A stretch of 64,000 nt of DNA from Microbacterium sulfonylureivorans (GCF_003999995.1 NZ_RJAD01000002.1:186001-250000); one strand, 5' to 3'. Positions 43,061-52,309 are shown, counted from the stretch's first letter. A program made the numbers and translations. The notes: a model not told the origin generated them from the sequence alone.

Positions 43061-44209
43061 TCAGGCGGAGGCCTCGGCGGGATCGAGGACGTTCAGCCGG
43101 TAGCCGCGTTTGACGACCGTCTTGATGAGGTCGGTCACGCCCAGCGCCTCGCGCACGCGGGCGACGGCCATCTCGACGGCGTGCGTGTTCTCGCCCGAAC
43201 GCGGCAGCGCGTTCTGCAGCCGCTGACGTGAGACGACACCGCCTGCCGCTTCGAAGAGGGCGGCGAGGATGTCGACACCGGTCCGCGACAGCGGGACATG
43301 GGCTCCGTCGAGCACGGCACCGGTGCTGCGCAGCTCGAGTCGTCCGGCCGTGGTCTGGAGCGACGCCGCGTGCCCGCCGCCGAAGTGGGTGACCACGGCG
43401 CGCACGAGCGAGCCGAGTCGGCCGCGCTCCGCGATGAGCGGTGTGATCCCGACGTCCACGAGCGGGCCCGCTGTGATCGGGCCGACGGCGGCCATGAGGA
43501 CGCGTCCGGAGTCGGCGAGGTCGACGATGTCGTCGAGCACGCCTTCTCGGGCTGCGGCGGCGAGCCATTCCGCTGCGCCGGGCGCCGACGTGAACAGCAC
43601 GGCGTCGACCTCGCCCTGCGCCGTGGCGGCCACCGAGCGGCAGACGGCCACGGCATCCGGCGGCGGACCCCAGCGGTAGACCGTGAGGCTCACGACATCC
43701 GCGCCGGCCTCCTCGAAGAGCTCGTCGAGCCCATCGGCGCCCGACCCGTGGTGCTGGACGGCGATGCGCCGGCCCGTGACCCCCTCGGCCAGCAGGTACT
43801 CGCCCAGTTCGACGGACGTCTCGGACTCCGCCACCCAGTCCGCGGTGAGCCCCGCCTGCTGGATGGCCCCGCGCGCCTTCGGACCGCGTGCGACGATCTG
43901 GGCGCCCGCGAGCGCCGCGCTCAGCTCGTCGAGGAGCCCCGCCTCGTCGGCAGCCTCCATCCAGCCGCGGAAACCTACACCCGTCGTCACCACGACGATC
44001 TGGGGCGGCTGCGCGATGAGCTCGTGCGTGGCGGCGATGAGCGCGTCGTCGTCGATGTGGGGGACGATCGTCAGCGCGGGCGCGTGGCGCACGGCCGCGC
44101 CGTGACGTTCGAGAGCGGCGGCGAGCTCGAGCGATCGCCGGTCCACGGCGATCACGATCGTGCAGCCGTCGAGGGCGGCAGAGAGGACGGGGCGGGAGGG
44201 ATCTGTCAC
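43061..44209 (-). CDS. nnaR: NnaR-like regulator: HemD-type domain fused to an OmpR-type winged helix
   Basis: A 382-aa protein. Residues 1-275 have a uroporphyrinogen-III synthase fold (VVTTGVGFRGWMEAADEAGL, RGPKARGAIQQAGLTADW, VQHHGSGADGLDELFEEAGA). Residues 290-374 form an OmpR/PhoB-type winged helix (VPLSRTGVDILAALFEAAGG, LIKTVVKRGYRLNVL). This architecture matches NnaR, an orphan regulator needed for nitrate and nitrite assimilation with GlnR in Streptomyces and mycobacteria. The HemD part could be catalytic or a tetrapyrrole sensor. The GTG start overlaps the cysG stop. No HisKA partner is present. Confidence 0.75.
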   Translation of the reverse strand: MTDPSRPVLSAALDGCTIVIAVDRRSLELAAALERHGAAVRHAPALTIVPHIDDDALIAATHELIAQPPQIVVVTTGVGFRGWMEAADEAGLLDELSAALAGAQIVARGPKARGAIQQAGLTADWVAESETSVELGEYLLAEGVTGRRIAVQHHGSGADGLDELFEEAGADVVSLTVYRWGPPPDAVAVCRSVAATAQGEVDAVLFTSAPGAAEWLAAAAREGVLDDIVDLADSGRVLMAAVGPITAGPLVDVGITPLIAERGRLGSLVRAVVTHFGGGHAASLQTTAGRLELRSTGAVLDGAHVPLSRTGVDILAALFEAAGGVVSRQRLQNALPRSGENTHAVEMAVARVREALGVTDLIKTVVKRGYRLNVLDPAEASA

Positions 44210-45438
44210 CGGATCGCTTCACCCGTCAGTCGGCGGTCGGGGAGGAGGAGCCCTGCGCGGGCGACATCACCCACGACGATGACGGCCGGGTTTCGCACCC
44301 CTGCCGCCTCCGCGTCGTCGACCGCGCGGGCGAGGGTCGTGCGGGTCGTGCGCTGCTGCGGGGTGTGGCCGCTCTCGATGATCGCGACGGGCCGGTCGTC
44401 CGGCACGCCTGCGGAGCGCGCGGCGCCGACGAGTCGGGGGAGCGCCGCGACGCCCATGAGCACGACGGTGGTGACGGTGTCGTCGGCCAGAGCCGCGATC
44501 GTCGACGGCGCGGTCTCCGCCTGCCCGTTGACGACGTGGACGGATGCCGCGACCCCGCGGTGGGTGACGGGGATGCCGGCCGCCTGGGGCACCGACACGA
44601 CGCTCGTGAGTCCGGGCACGACCTCGACCGGCACACCGGCGGCGAGGCATGCGGCGACCTCTTCGCCGCCGCGGCCGTACACGAACGGATCGCCGCCCTT
44701 GAGCCGGACGACGCGCTTGCCGGCACGGGCGTGCGCGACGAGGAGGTCGTTGATCTCGTCCTGCGGCACGGGGTGGTGGCCGGGACGCTTCCCCACGTCG
44801 ATCAGTTCGACGTCGGAGTCGAGCTCGGAGAGCACGTCTGTCGGACCGAGCCGATCCGCGACCACGACGTCGGCCTCGGCGAGGAGGCGCCGACCGCGTA
44901 CGGTCATCAGGTCGGCGGGGCCGGGGCCGCCGCCCACGAGGTCCACGCGCCCGCGCACGGTGGCGCGGCGCCGGCGCAGGGGCAGCGTGCCCTCGCGCAG
45001 CAGCGAGGCGACGGCATCCCGCAGCCGGGCAGCGCGACCCGGATCGACGCCCGCGTCCGAGACGACACCGACGACGACGTCGCCCGACCGGGTCTCGGCG
45101 GCGAGCCGGGCCGAGCCGTGAGCGCCGTCCGAGGCGTTGACGCACAGCACGCGCCGCCGCTCGCAGGCCGAAGCGACGTCGGCGTCCACCCGGGAGTCGC
45201 CGGTGGCGGTGTGCACCAGCCACGCGCCGGCGATGTCGCTCGCGCGCACGCGGCGGGCGATCCATGCGAGACCGCGCGCGTCGACGAGCTCGCGCACCTC
45301 TTCGGACAGCTCGGGCGCGACGATCGTCACGTCGGCGCCGTCAGCGAGGAACCGCGCGAGGCGACGGGCGGTGACCGCCCCGCCGCCGACCATGACGACC
45401 GATCGACCGGCGAGCGAGACGCCGAGCAGGGTGGTCAC
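44206..45438 (-). CDS. cysG: Siroheme synthase (precorrin-2 dehydrogenase/ferrochelatase plus SUMT)
   Basis: A 410-aa fusion. Residues 1-150 are the CysG N-terminal domain (Rossmann GGGAVTARR at 18-26) for NAD-dependent oxidation and iron insertion. The rest is the SAM-dependent uroporphyrinogen-III methyltransferase (VDLVGGGPGPADLMTVRG, RLKGGDPFVYGRGGEE, PVTHRG). It makes siroheme for NirB. GTG 45436-45438 overlaps the nirD stop, so nirB-nirD-cysG-nnaR are translationally coupled. Confidence 0.9.
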   Translation of the reverse strand: MTTLLGVSLAGRSVVMVGGGAVTARRLARFLADGADVTIVAPELSEEVRELVDARGLAWIARRVRASDIAGAWLVHTATGDSRVDADVASACERRRVLCVNASDGAHGSARLAAETRSGDVVVGVVSDAGVDPGRAARLRDAVASLLREGTLPLRRRRATVRGRVDLVGGGPGPADLMTVRGRRLLAEADVVVADRLGPTDVLSELDSDVELIDVGKRPGHHPVPQDEINDLLVAHARAGKRVVRLKGGDPFVYGRGGEEVAACLAAGVPVEVVPGLTSVVSVPQAAGIPVTHRGVAASVHVVNGQAETAPSTIAALADDTVTTVVLMGVAALPRLVGAARSAGVPDDRPVAIIESGHTPQQRTTRTTLARAVDDAEAAGVRNPAVIVVGDVARAGLLLPDRRLTGEAIR

Positions 45439-45821
45439 GACTGCGCCTCCCACCGTACGAGAACCTGTCCGTCGCTGACCGCGACCGGCCAGACGTGGAG
45501 CGATGCGGGCTCCTTGCCCTGAGTGTCGAGGCATGAGCCGGTGCGCAGGTCGAACACCTGCTTGTACATCGGCGAGGCCACGGTCGGGGCATCCTGCTTC
45601 GTGCCGACGATGCCGCGCGAGATGACGTGGGCGCGGCTGTAGGGGTCGAAGTTGGAGACGGCGTGCACGCGACCGCCGTGCAGGAGGAACAGGGCGATCT
45701 GCGTGCCCCCGAGGAGCGCGGCACGTCCGCGCTCGACCTCGAGGTCGCTCACGGCGCAGACGCGCACCCAGCCGTCGGGCACCTCGGCGGTGTCGGCGGT
45801 CTGCGGGTCGACGAGGGTCAT
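45435..45821 (-). CDS. nirD: Nitrite reductase small subunit
   Basis: A 128-aa Rieske-fold protein without Rieske Cys/His ligands, as is normal for NirD. GGRVHAVSNFDPYSRAHVIS and SPMYKQVFDLRTGSCLD are recognisable. It pairs with NirB to reduce nitrite to ammonium. The ATG overlaps the nirB stop by 4 bp. Confidence 0.93.
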   Translation of the reverse strand: MTLVDPQTADTAEVPDGWVRVCAVSDLEVERGRAALLGGTQIALFLLHGGRVHAVSNFDPYSRAHVISRGIVGTKQDAPTVASPMYKQVFDLRTGSCLDTQGKEPASLHVWPVAVSDGQVLVRWEAQS

Positions 45822-48505
45822 CGGCGCACCTCCAGGATCGTTCCGGCGATGAGGACGCCGCCGCTCTCGCGCTCGGCATCGGTGGCGGGTCGCCCCTGCC
45901 CGCGCTCGGCCGTGTAGGCGAGCGAGGGGTCGGGGGTCGTCGGGGCGTTGACGAACGACGCGAACCGCCGCAGCTTCTCCGGGTCGTCGAGGGTGGCCTT
46001 CCACTCGTCCTCGTACGACCCGATGTGCGTGGCCATGGCCGCGTCGAGGTCGGCGCAGATCCCGAGGCTGTCGTCGAAGACGACCGCGCGGAGCGCGTCG
46101 ATGCCCCCTTCGAGGTCCTCGAACCAGGGAGCGGTCCGCTGCAGGCGGTCGGCCGTGAAGATGTAGTACATCAGGAAGCGGTCGATCGCGGTCAGCAGCT
46201 CATCGTCGCTGAGGCCCTCGGCGAACAGCACGGCATGGCGGGGAGTGAATCCGCCGTTCCCGCCGACGTACATGTTCCAGCCGGCCTCGGTGGCGATCAC
46301 GCCGACGTCCTTGCCCCGCGCCTCGGCGCACTCCCGGGCGCAGCCGGACACGCCCAGCTTGAGCTTGTGGGGCGAGCGCAGACCGCGATAGCGGAGCTCG
46401 AGCTGCACCGCCATGCCGACCGAGTCCTGCACGCCGTACCGGCACCATGTGGACCCGACGCACGACTTCACGGTGCGCAGCGACTTGCCGTACGCGTGAC
46501 CGGACTCGAAGCCCGCCTCGACGAGGCGCTTCCAGATCTCCGGGAGCTGCTCGAGGCGCGCGCCGAACAGGTCGATGCGCTGGCCGCCGGTGATCTTCGT
46601 GTAGAGCCCGAAGTCCTGAGCGACCCGGCCGATCACGACGAGGCCCTCGGGGGTGATCTCGCCGCCCGGGATCCGGGGGACGACCGAGTAGCTTCCGTCC
46701 TTCTGCAGGTTCGCCATCACGTGGTCGTTGGTGTCCTGCAGCGTCGCGTTCTCACCGTCGAGCACGTGCCTGCCGACGAGGGTCGACAGGATGCTCGCGA
46801 GGGCGGGCTTGCAGATGTCGCAGCCGCGCCCGGTGCCGAAGCGCTCGATGACGGCGCTGAACGTCGTGAGGCCCGAGACGCGCACCGCGTCGAAGAGCTG
46901 GCGGCGCGACATGTCGAAGTGCTCGCACAGCGCGTTGCTGAGCGACGCGCCGGACTTGGCGAGCTCGGTGCCGACGATCTTCTTGACCATCATCACGCAC
47001 GAGCCGCACGCCGCCCCGGCCTTGGTGCAGGACTTGATCGCCGCGACGTCCGTGCAGCCCTCCTCGTGGACCGCGTGGCGGATCGCGCCGGCGGTCACGC
47101 TGTTGCAGGAGCAGACCAGGGCCTCGTCGGGGAGATCGCCCGAGGGTGCGGCGACGCCGCCCTCCGGCATGAGGTACGCAGCGGGGTCGCCGCCGAGGGC
47201 GCCGCCGACGAGCGGCCGCAGTGAGCCGTAGGCCGACGCGTCGCCGACGAGGATGCCGCCGAGCAGCGTCTTGGCGTCGTCGGACAGCACGAGCTTCTTG
47301 TAGACGCCCGCGACGGGGTCGGCGTAGACGACGTCGAGTGCGCCCGGCGTCGTGGCGAAGGCATCGCCGAAGCTCGCGACGTCCACTCCTGACAGCTTCA
47401 GCTTCGTCGACAGGTCGTATCCGGGGAACGCGGCCTCGCCTCCGAGCAGGCGCGTCGCGGCGACCTCGGCCATCGCATAGCCGGGGGCCACGAGCCCCAC
47501 GCACAGGCCGTCGAAGTTCGCGACCTCGCCGATGGCGAGGATCCGGGGGTCGGACGTCGCGCACCCGGCGTCGATCAGGACGCCGCCGCGCTCGTGGACG
47601 GCGAGCTCCGCGCCGCGGGCGAGCTCGTCGCGCGGACGGACCCCCACAGTGAAGACCACGACGTCGGTGCGCTCGTAGCTCCCGTCGCGGTACTCGAGCC
47701 CGGTCACCTGGCCGCTGCGATCGGGGTCGAGGCGCGTCGTGCTCGTGCCCGTGACCACACGGATGCCGCGCGACTCGATCAGCCGGCGCAGCGCGTTGCC
47801 GCCCGGGAGATCGAGCTGGGCCGACATGAGCCGGTCGGAGGACTGCACGACCGTGCACGACACGTCGAGGCCCTGGAGCGCGCCCGCCGCCTCGAGGCCG
47901 AGCAGCCCGCCGCCGATCACCGTGCCGGTGAGCGGGCGACCGAGCTCGCGCGAGCGCCTGTCGACGAAGGCCCGCAGCTTCTCGACGTCGTCGAGCGTGC
48001 GGTAGACGAAGCATCCCTCCAGTCCGAAGCCGTCCACCGACAGGCGTGCGGCGTACGAGCCGGTCGCGAGCACGAGGTGGTCGTATGCCACGCTGAGCCC
48101 GCTGCGGGTGGTGGCGCGCCGGGCGGAACGGTCGATGCGCGCGACGGCGTCGCCCGGGACGAAGCGCACGCGGTCGTCGTCGAGGACGGACCGCTCGAGT
48201 GTGAGGTCGTCGGGCGTCGATGTGCCGAAGAACCCGGTCAGACCGACGCGATCGTAGGGGTGGCGGCCCTCCTCGCCGATGAGCGTGATCCGCCAGGAGT
48301 CGTCCGCGCGGCTGAGCAGGCTTTCGACGAAGCGGTGCGCGACCATGCCGGCGCCCACCACGACGACGTGCGTGCCGGGGGCGGCGGTGGAGCTCATGCG
48401 GTCACGGTACGCGGGCGATGTTGCGGGCGAGTCAGCGCCATGTTTCCGGCTCTTGACGCTCGCCGCGTGCCCGTGGGCGGTGGTGCGGGGTGCTTCCTCG
48501 GTCAT
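45818..48505 (-). CDS. nirB: Nitrite reductase large subunit [NAD(P)H]
   Basis: An 895-aa enzyme. N-terminal FAD/NAD oxidoreductase (VVVVGAGMVAHRFVESLL), then a [2Fe-2S] BFD-like domain around residue 466 (CSCNSV and CGSC), and a C-terminal sulfite/nitrite reductase half with the siroheme-[4Fe-4S] ligands CVGSTWC (about 681) and CARECAE (about 720). It performs the six-electron reduction of nitrite to ammonium. I keep the start at 48505 because AGGAGA lies just upstream; homology begins only at residue 37, where no ribosome binding site is seen. Confidence 0.95.
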   Translation of the reverse strand: MTEEAPRTTAHGHAASVKSRKHGADSPATSPAYRDRMSSTAAPGTHVVVVGAGMVAHRFVESLLSRADDSWRITLIGEEGRHPYDRVGLTGFFGTSTPDDLTLERSVLDDDRVRFVPGDAVARIDRSARRATTRSGLSVAYDHLVLATGSYAARLSVDGFGLEGCFVYRTLDDVEKLRAFVDRRSRELGRPLTGTVIGGGLLGLEAAGALQGLDVSCTVVQSSDRLMSAQLDLPGGNALRRLIESRGIRVVTGTSTTRLDPDRSGQVTGLEYRDGSYERTDVVVFTVGVRPRDELARGAELAVHERGGVLIDAGCATSDPRILAIGEVANFDGLCVGLVAPGYAMAEVAATRLLGGEAAFPGYDLSTKLKLSGVDVASFGDAFATTPGALDVVYADPVAGVYKKLVLSDDAKTLLGGILVGDASAYGSLRPLVGGALGGDPAAYLMPEGGVAAPSGDLPDEALVCSCNSVTAGAIRHAVHEEGCTDVAAIKSCTKAGAACGSCVMMVKKIVGTELAKSGASLSNALCEHFDMSRRQLFDAVRVSGLTTFSAVIERFGTGRGCDICKPALASILSTLVGRHVLDGENATLQDTNDHVMANLQKDGSYSVVPRIPGGEITPEGLVVIGRVAQDFGLYTKITGGQRIDLFGARLEQLPEIWKRLVEAGFESGHAYGKSLRTVKSCVGSTWCRYGVQDSVGMAVQLELRYRGLRSPHKLKLGVSGCARECAEARGKDVGVIATEAGWNMYVGGNGGFTPRHAVLFAEGLSDDELLTAIDRFLMYYIFTADRLQRTAPWFEDLEGGIDALRAVVFDDSLGICADLDAAMATHIGSYEDEWKATLDDPEKLRRFASFVNAPTTPDPSLAYTAERGQGRPATDAERESGGVLIAGTILEVRR

Positions 48506-48563
48506 GACGTCTCCTGCTCGGCGGAAGATCTCTCTCGGTGCCCGCCACGTTAGGAGTGCGGTG

Positions 48564-48612
48564 TTTCGCCCCGCGCCCGCGATCGGTTACCCCGAGCGAA
48601 CGTTTCGCTCAC
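48564..48612 (-). promoter_or_regulatory. Five-element 11-bp-phased operator array upstream of nirB
   Basis: On the minus strand from 48612: GTGAG, GTTCG, GTAAC, CGGGC, CGAAA(C), each 11 bp apart. Same length and centre (GTAAC) as the arrays before the nitrate reductase gene and narK. It lies 58 nt before the nirB start and about 50 bp from the divergent glgX promoter. Confidence 0.6.
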
Positions 48613-48662
48613 ACCGCACGAGGCGGCGATGTGAGATCCCGGATGCCGACACCTCCGGTCGC

Positions 48663-48668
48663 TACGAT
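48663..48668 (+). promoter_or_regulatory. -10 box of glgX (leaderless)
   Basis: TACGAT at 48663-48668 is 6 nt before the glgX ATG at 48675. Confidence 0.5.
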
Positions 48669-48674
48669 GCGGAC

Positions 48675-50885
48675 ATGCCCCTGCACACCTGGCCGGGATC
48701 GGCCTATCCGCTCGGAGCGACCTTCGACGGGAGCGGCACCAACTTCGCGCTGTTCAGCGAGGGCGCCGAGCGCGTGGAGCTCTGCCTGTTCGGCGACCGC
48801 GGCGCCGAGACCCGCCTGGAGCTGGGCGAGGTCGACGCCTACGTATGGCACGCGTACGTGCCGAACATCCAGCCCGGGCAGCGCTACGGTTACCGTGTCC
48901 ACGGGCCGTACGATCCCGCGAGCGGCCACCGCTTCAATCCGAGCAAGCTCCTCCTCGATCCGTACGCGAAGGCGGTTTCGGGTGCGATGGAGTGGGGTCA
49001 GTCCGTGTACGGCTACGACTTCGGCGATCCGGACTCGCGCAACGACGACGACTCGGCGAGCGCGATGATGAAGGGGGTCGTGGTGAACCCCTTCTTCGAT
49101 TGGGCCGGCGACCGCCGACCGCGCATCCCGTACTCCGAGTCGCTCATCTATGAGGCGCACGTGCGCGGTCTCACCCAGCGGCATCCGGCGATCCCGGACG
49201 AGATGCGAGGGACGTATAGCGCACTGGCGCACCCGGCGATCATCGAGCACCTCACCAAGCTCGGAGTCACCGCCATCGAGCTCATGCCGGTGCACCAGTT
49301 CGTCGACGATTCCGTGCTCCAGGACAAGGGGCTCTCCAACTACTGGGGCTACAACACGATCTCGTTCTTCGCGCCGCACAACGCCTACGCCGCCACCGGC
49401 GAGCGCGGACAGCAGGTGCAGGAGTTCAAGGCCATGGTGCGCGCGCTCCACGCGGCCGGCATCGAAGTCATCCTCGACGTCGTCTACAACCACACGGCGG
49501 AGGGCAACCACCTGGGCCCGACGCTCTCGATGCGGGGCATAGACAACGCCGCCTATTACCACCTCGAAGACGACGACAAGCGCTTCTACACCGACTACAC
49601 CGGCACCGGGAACAGCCTGAACGTCCGCAACCCCCACGCGCTGCAGCTCATCATGGACTCGCTGCGGTACTGGGTGCTCGAGATGCACGTCGACGGATTC
49701 CGCTTCGACCTCGCCGCCGCCCTCGCACGGGAGTTCTACGACGTCGACCGGCTGGCGGCGTTCTTCGAGCTCGTCCAGCAGGATCCGGTGGTCTCCCAGG
49801 TGAAGCTCATCGCCGAGCCCTGGGACGTCGGTCCGGGCGGATATCAGGTCGGCAACTTCCCGCCGCAGTGGACGGAGTGGAACGGGAAGTACCGCGACAC
49901 CGTCCGCGACTTCTGGCGCGGAGAGCCGCAGGCTCTCGGCGAGTTCGCGTCACGACTGACCGGGTCCGCAGACCTCTACGAGCACTCGGGACGCCGGCCG
50001 GTGGCATCCGTCAACTTCGTCACCGCGCACGACGGCTTCACGCTGCGCGACCTCGTGTCCTACAACGACAAGCACAACGAGGCCAACGGTGAGGACGGCC
50101 GCGACGGCGCAGACGACAACCGGTCCGACAACTTCGGCGTCGAGGGGCCGACCGACGACCCGGCGGTGCTCACCCTCCGGGCCCGGCAGCAGCGCAACTT
50201 CATCGCGACCCTGCTGCTGTCGCAGGGCGTGCCGATGCTCCTGCACGGCGACGAGCTCGGCCGCACCCAGGGCGGCAACAACAACGGCTATGCGCAGGAC
50301 AACGAGACGACGTGGGTGGATTGGGATGCCGTGGACCGGCCGCTCCTGGAGTTCACTGCCGCGCTCGCGCGGCTGCGGCGGGACCACCCGACATTCCGTC
50401 GTCGCCGGTTCTTCGAGGGCCGCCCGGTCGCGCGCCCCGCAGGCGCGCCGGTGCAGGACATCGCGTGGCTGCGTCCGGACGGCAGCCTCATGCAGCCGGA
50501 GGACTGGGACTCGGGGTTCGGTCGAGCCGTCGGGGTGTTCCTCAACGGGGGAGGCATCCGCGAGCGCGATCGCCGCGGAGAGCAGATCCGGGATCGGCAC
50601 TTCATCGTGCTCTTCAACGCGGGTGACGACATCATCGACTTCCACATCCCGGTGGTCGAGTACAGCCCGGATTGGGACGTCGTGATCGACACCGCGGGGG
50701 AGTGGGCCGACGCCGATCTGCTCCGGCCCGGCGCCACCCTCCGCCTCGAGGCGAAGACGCTCGTGGTGCTGCGCGAGCACGCAGACGCCGAGGACGAGGT
50801 GGACCACTCGGTCGCGGCCTCGCTCGCTGCCCTCGCCGGGTCGCGGACGCCGTCGCACGCTCCTTCGGCGGAGCTGCGGACGTGA
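48675..50885 (+). CDS. glgX: Glycogen debranching enzyme GlgX
   Basis: A 736-aa GH13 isoamylase-type enzyme that cleaves alpha-1,6 branches. N-terminal CBM48 (GATFDGSGTNFALFSEGAER), then the barrel: YEAHVRGLT, DVVYNHTAEGN, catalytic Asp in DGFRFDLAAAL, acid/base Glu in LIAEPWD, and Asp in FVTAHDGFT. The ATG follows a leaderless-type promoter. It ends next to the convergent map gene with one base between. A hydrophilic tail ends the protein. Confidence 0.95.
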   Translation: MPLHTWPGSAYPLGATFDGSGTNFALFSEGAERVELCLFGDRGAETRLELGEVDAYVWHAYVPNIQPGQRYGYRVHGPYDPASGHRFNPSKLLLDPYAKAVSGAMEWGQSVYGYDFGDPDSRNDDDSASAMMKGVVVNPFFDWAGDRRPRIPYSESLIYEAHVRGLTQRHPAIPDEMRGTYSALAHPAIIEHLTKLGVTAIELMPVHQFVDDSVLQDKGLSNYWGYNTISFFAPHNAYAATGERGQQVQEFKAMVRALHAAGIEVILDVVYNHTAEGNHLGPTLSMRGIDNAAYYHLEDDDKRFYTDYTGTGNSLNVRNPHALQLIMDSLRYWVLEMHVDGFRFDLAAALAREFYDVDRLAAFFELVQQDPVVSQVKLIAEPWDVGPGGYQVGNFPPQWTEWNGKYRDTVRDFWRGEPQALGEFASRLTGSADLYEHSGRRPVASVNFVTAHDGFTLRDLVSYNDKHNEANGEDGRDGADDNRSDNFGVEGPTDDPAVLTLRARQQRNFIATLLLSQGVPMLLHGDELGRTQGGNNNGYAQDNETTWVDWDAVDRPLLEFTAALARLRRDHPTFRRRRFFEGRPVARPAGAPVQDIAWLRPDGSLMQPEDWDSGFGRAVGVFLNGGGIRERDRRGEQIRDRHFIVLFNAGDDIIDFHIPVVEYSPDWDVVIDTAGEWADADLLRPGATLRLEAKTLVVLREHADAEDEVDHSVAASLAALAGSRTPSHAPSAELRT

Positions 50886-50886
50886 G

Positions 50887-51669
50887 TCAGGCGACTCCGA
50901 GCCAGGAGCGGTCGGTCAGCACGATCGGGCCGTCCTCGGTGATCGCGACGGTGTGCTCGGCGTGTGCGCCACGCGAGCCGTCGGCGGAGCGGAGGGTCCA
51001 GCCGTCGGGGTCGGTGACCAGCTCGTCGGTGGTCAGGAGGAACCACGGCTCGAGCGCGACGACCAGGCCCGCGCGCAGCGGGTAGCCTCGCCCGGCCTTC
51101 CCGTCGTTGGGCACGTGAGGGTCGCCGTGCATGATGCGGCCGACCCCGTGGCCGCCGAAGTCGGTGTTGATCGAGTAGCCGTCGCCGTGCGCGACGGCCG
51201 CGATCGCGGCGGAGATGTCGCCGATGCGGTTCTGCACGATCGCCGCCTGGATCGCGGCCTCCAGAGCCCGCTCCGTCGTGTCGATCAGTGCGAGGTCCTC
51301 GTCGCGGGCGGTGCCCACGACGAACGAGACCGCGGAGTCGGCGACCCAGCCGTCGACCGAGACCGCGAAGTCGAGCGACACCAGGTCGCCGTCGCGCAGC
51401 GCATAGTCGAAGGGGAGTCCGTGGAGCACCGCGTCGTTGACCGACGTGCAGATCACCTTCCCGAACGGGCTTGCGCCGAACGACGGGTGGTAGTCGATGT
51501 AGCAGGACTCTGCCCCGGCTCGTCGGATGAGCTCGTGCGCGCGGCGATCGATCGAGAGGAGGTTCGTTCCGACCTTGGTCTCGTCGCGCAGCGTCGCCAA
51601 TGTCTCTGCGACGAATCGCCCTGCGGGCTTCATCGCCTCGATCTCGGCGGGTGTGCGCAACTCGATCAT
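50887..51669 (-). CDS. map: Methionine aminopeptidase type I
   Basis: A 260-aa metalloprotease removing N-terminal Met. Metal ligands are D100 (VSLDFAV), D111 (VADSA), His in GGHGVGRIMH, Glu in VALEPWF and Glu in EHTVAI; substrate His83 is in VLHGLPFDY. The ATG at 51667-51669 has AAAGGGAGAC upstream; a further upstream ATG at 51693 is less well placed. No N-terminal SH3-binding extension is present. Confidence 0.95.
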   Translation of the reverse strand: MIELRTPAEIEAMKPAGRFVAETLATLRDETKVGTNLLSIDRRAHELIRRAGAESCYIDYHPSFGASPFGKVICTSVNDAVLHGLPFDYALRDGDLVSLDFAVSVDGWVADSAVSFVVGTARDEDLALIDTTERALEAAIQAAIVQNRIGDISAAIAAVAHGDGYSINTDFGGHGVGRIMHGDPHVPNDGKAGRGYPLRAGLVVALEPWFLLTTDELVTDPDGWTLRSADGSRGAHAEHTVAITEDGPIVLTDRSWLGVA

Positions 51670-51785
51670 CCGTCTCCCTTTCGTCCCCTCCATTGTGTCT
51701 GACGGGAGGGCGCGGGGCTGGGAGGATGCTCCGCGACGCGCACGAGGCGTGCCGCTCGGTCGTGGACGGGCGTACGATTCACAGC

Positions 51786-52280
51786 ATGTGGCTTCGTCGT
51801 GGATTCTTCGGCTGGATGATTCCCGCCGCATTCGTCCTGCCGCTGTGGCTTCTCGTGGGGTGGGCCGTGTTCAACGCCGGGGGCTGGGCGTTCCTCTGGG
51901 TGCTGTTCCTCGCGATCCCGGGCGTCTTCCTCTGGCAGCTGCTGCTGACGCTGCTCGTGCGCGCTCGAGGCACCGTGCGCGCCCATCGCGCAGTGTCGTG
52001 GTGGGACGTCCTCGGCTTCACCGTGTGGCACCTCCTGGTCATCTCGCTCGGGTTCTTCGACCAGGCGTGGTGGGCGCCTGTGATGGTCGTCACCGTCCTG
52101 GTCGGCGTCGGACTGTTCTGGCTCGAGCTGTGGCAGCTGTGGAGCGAGGCGAAGCCCTCCCGCATGGTCATGCACACCGTCGACGGCGTCGCGTACCTCC
52201 CGCCGATGCAGGAGCGCACGGAGGCTTCCGTGCAGGAGGTCATCATCGTGAGCGAGAAGCAGGGCCCCACCGCGCCCTGA
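51786..52280 (+). CDS. Hypothetical four-helix membrane protein
   Basis: A 164-aa protein rich in Trp. Four hydrophobic helices run to about residue 120 (WMIPAAFVLPLWLLVGWAVF, FLWVLFLAIPGVFLWQLLL, VLGFTVWHLLVISLGFF, MVVTVLVGVGLFWLELW), then a soluble tail. No family recognised. TACGAT is 7 nt before the ATG, a leaderless arrangement. Conserved location beside map and rplS is possible but cannot be tested here. Confidence 0.75.
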   Translation: MWLRRGFFGWMIPAAFVLPLWLLVGWAVFNAGGWAFLWVLFLAIPGVFLWQLLLTLLVRARGTVRAHRAVSWWDVLGFTVWHLLVISLGFFDQAWWAPVMVVTVLVGVGLFWLELWQLWSEAKPSRMVMHTVDGVAYLPPMQERTEASVQEVIIVSEKQGPTAP

Positions 52281-52309
52281 CCCGTTTTGGCCGGGCGCGG
52301 CATCCATGG

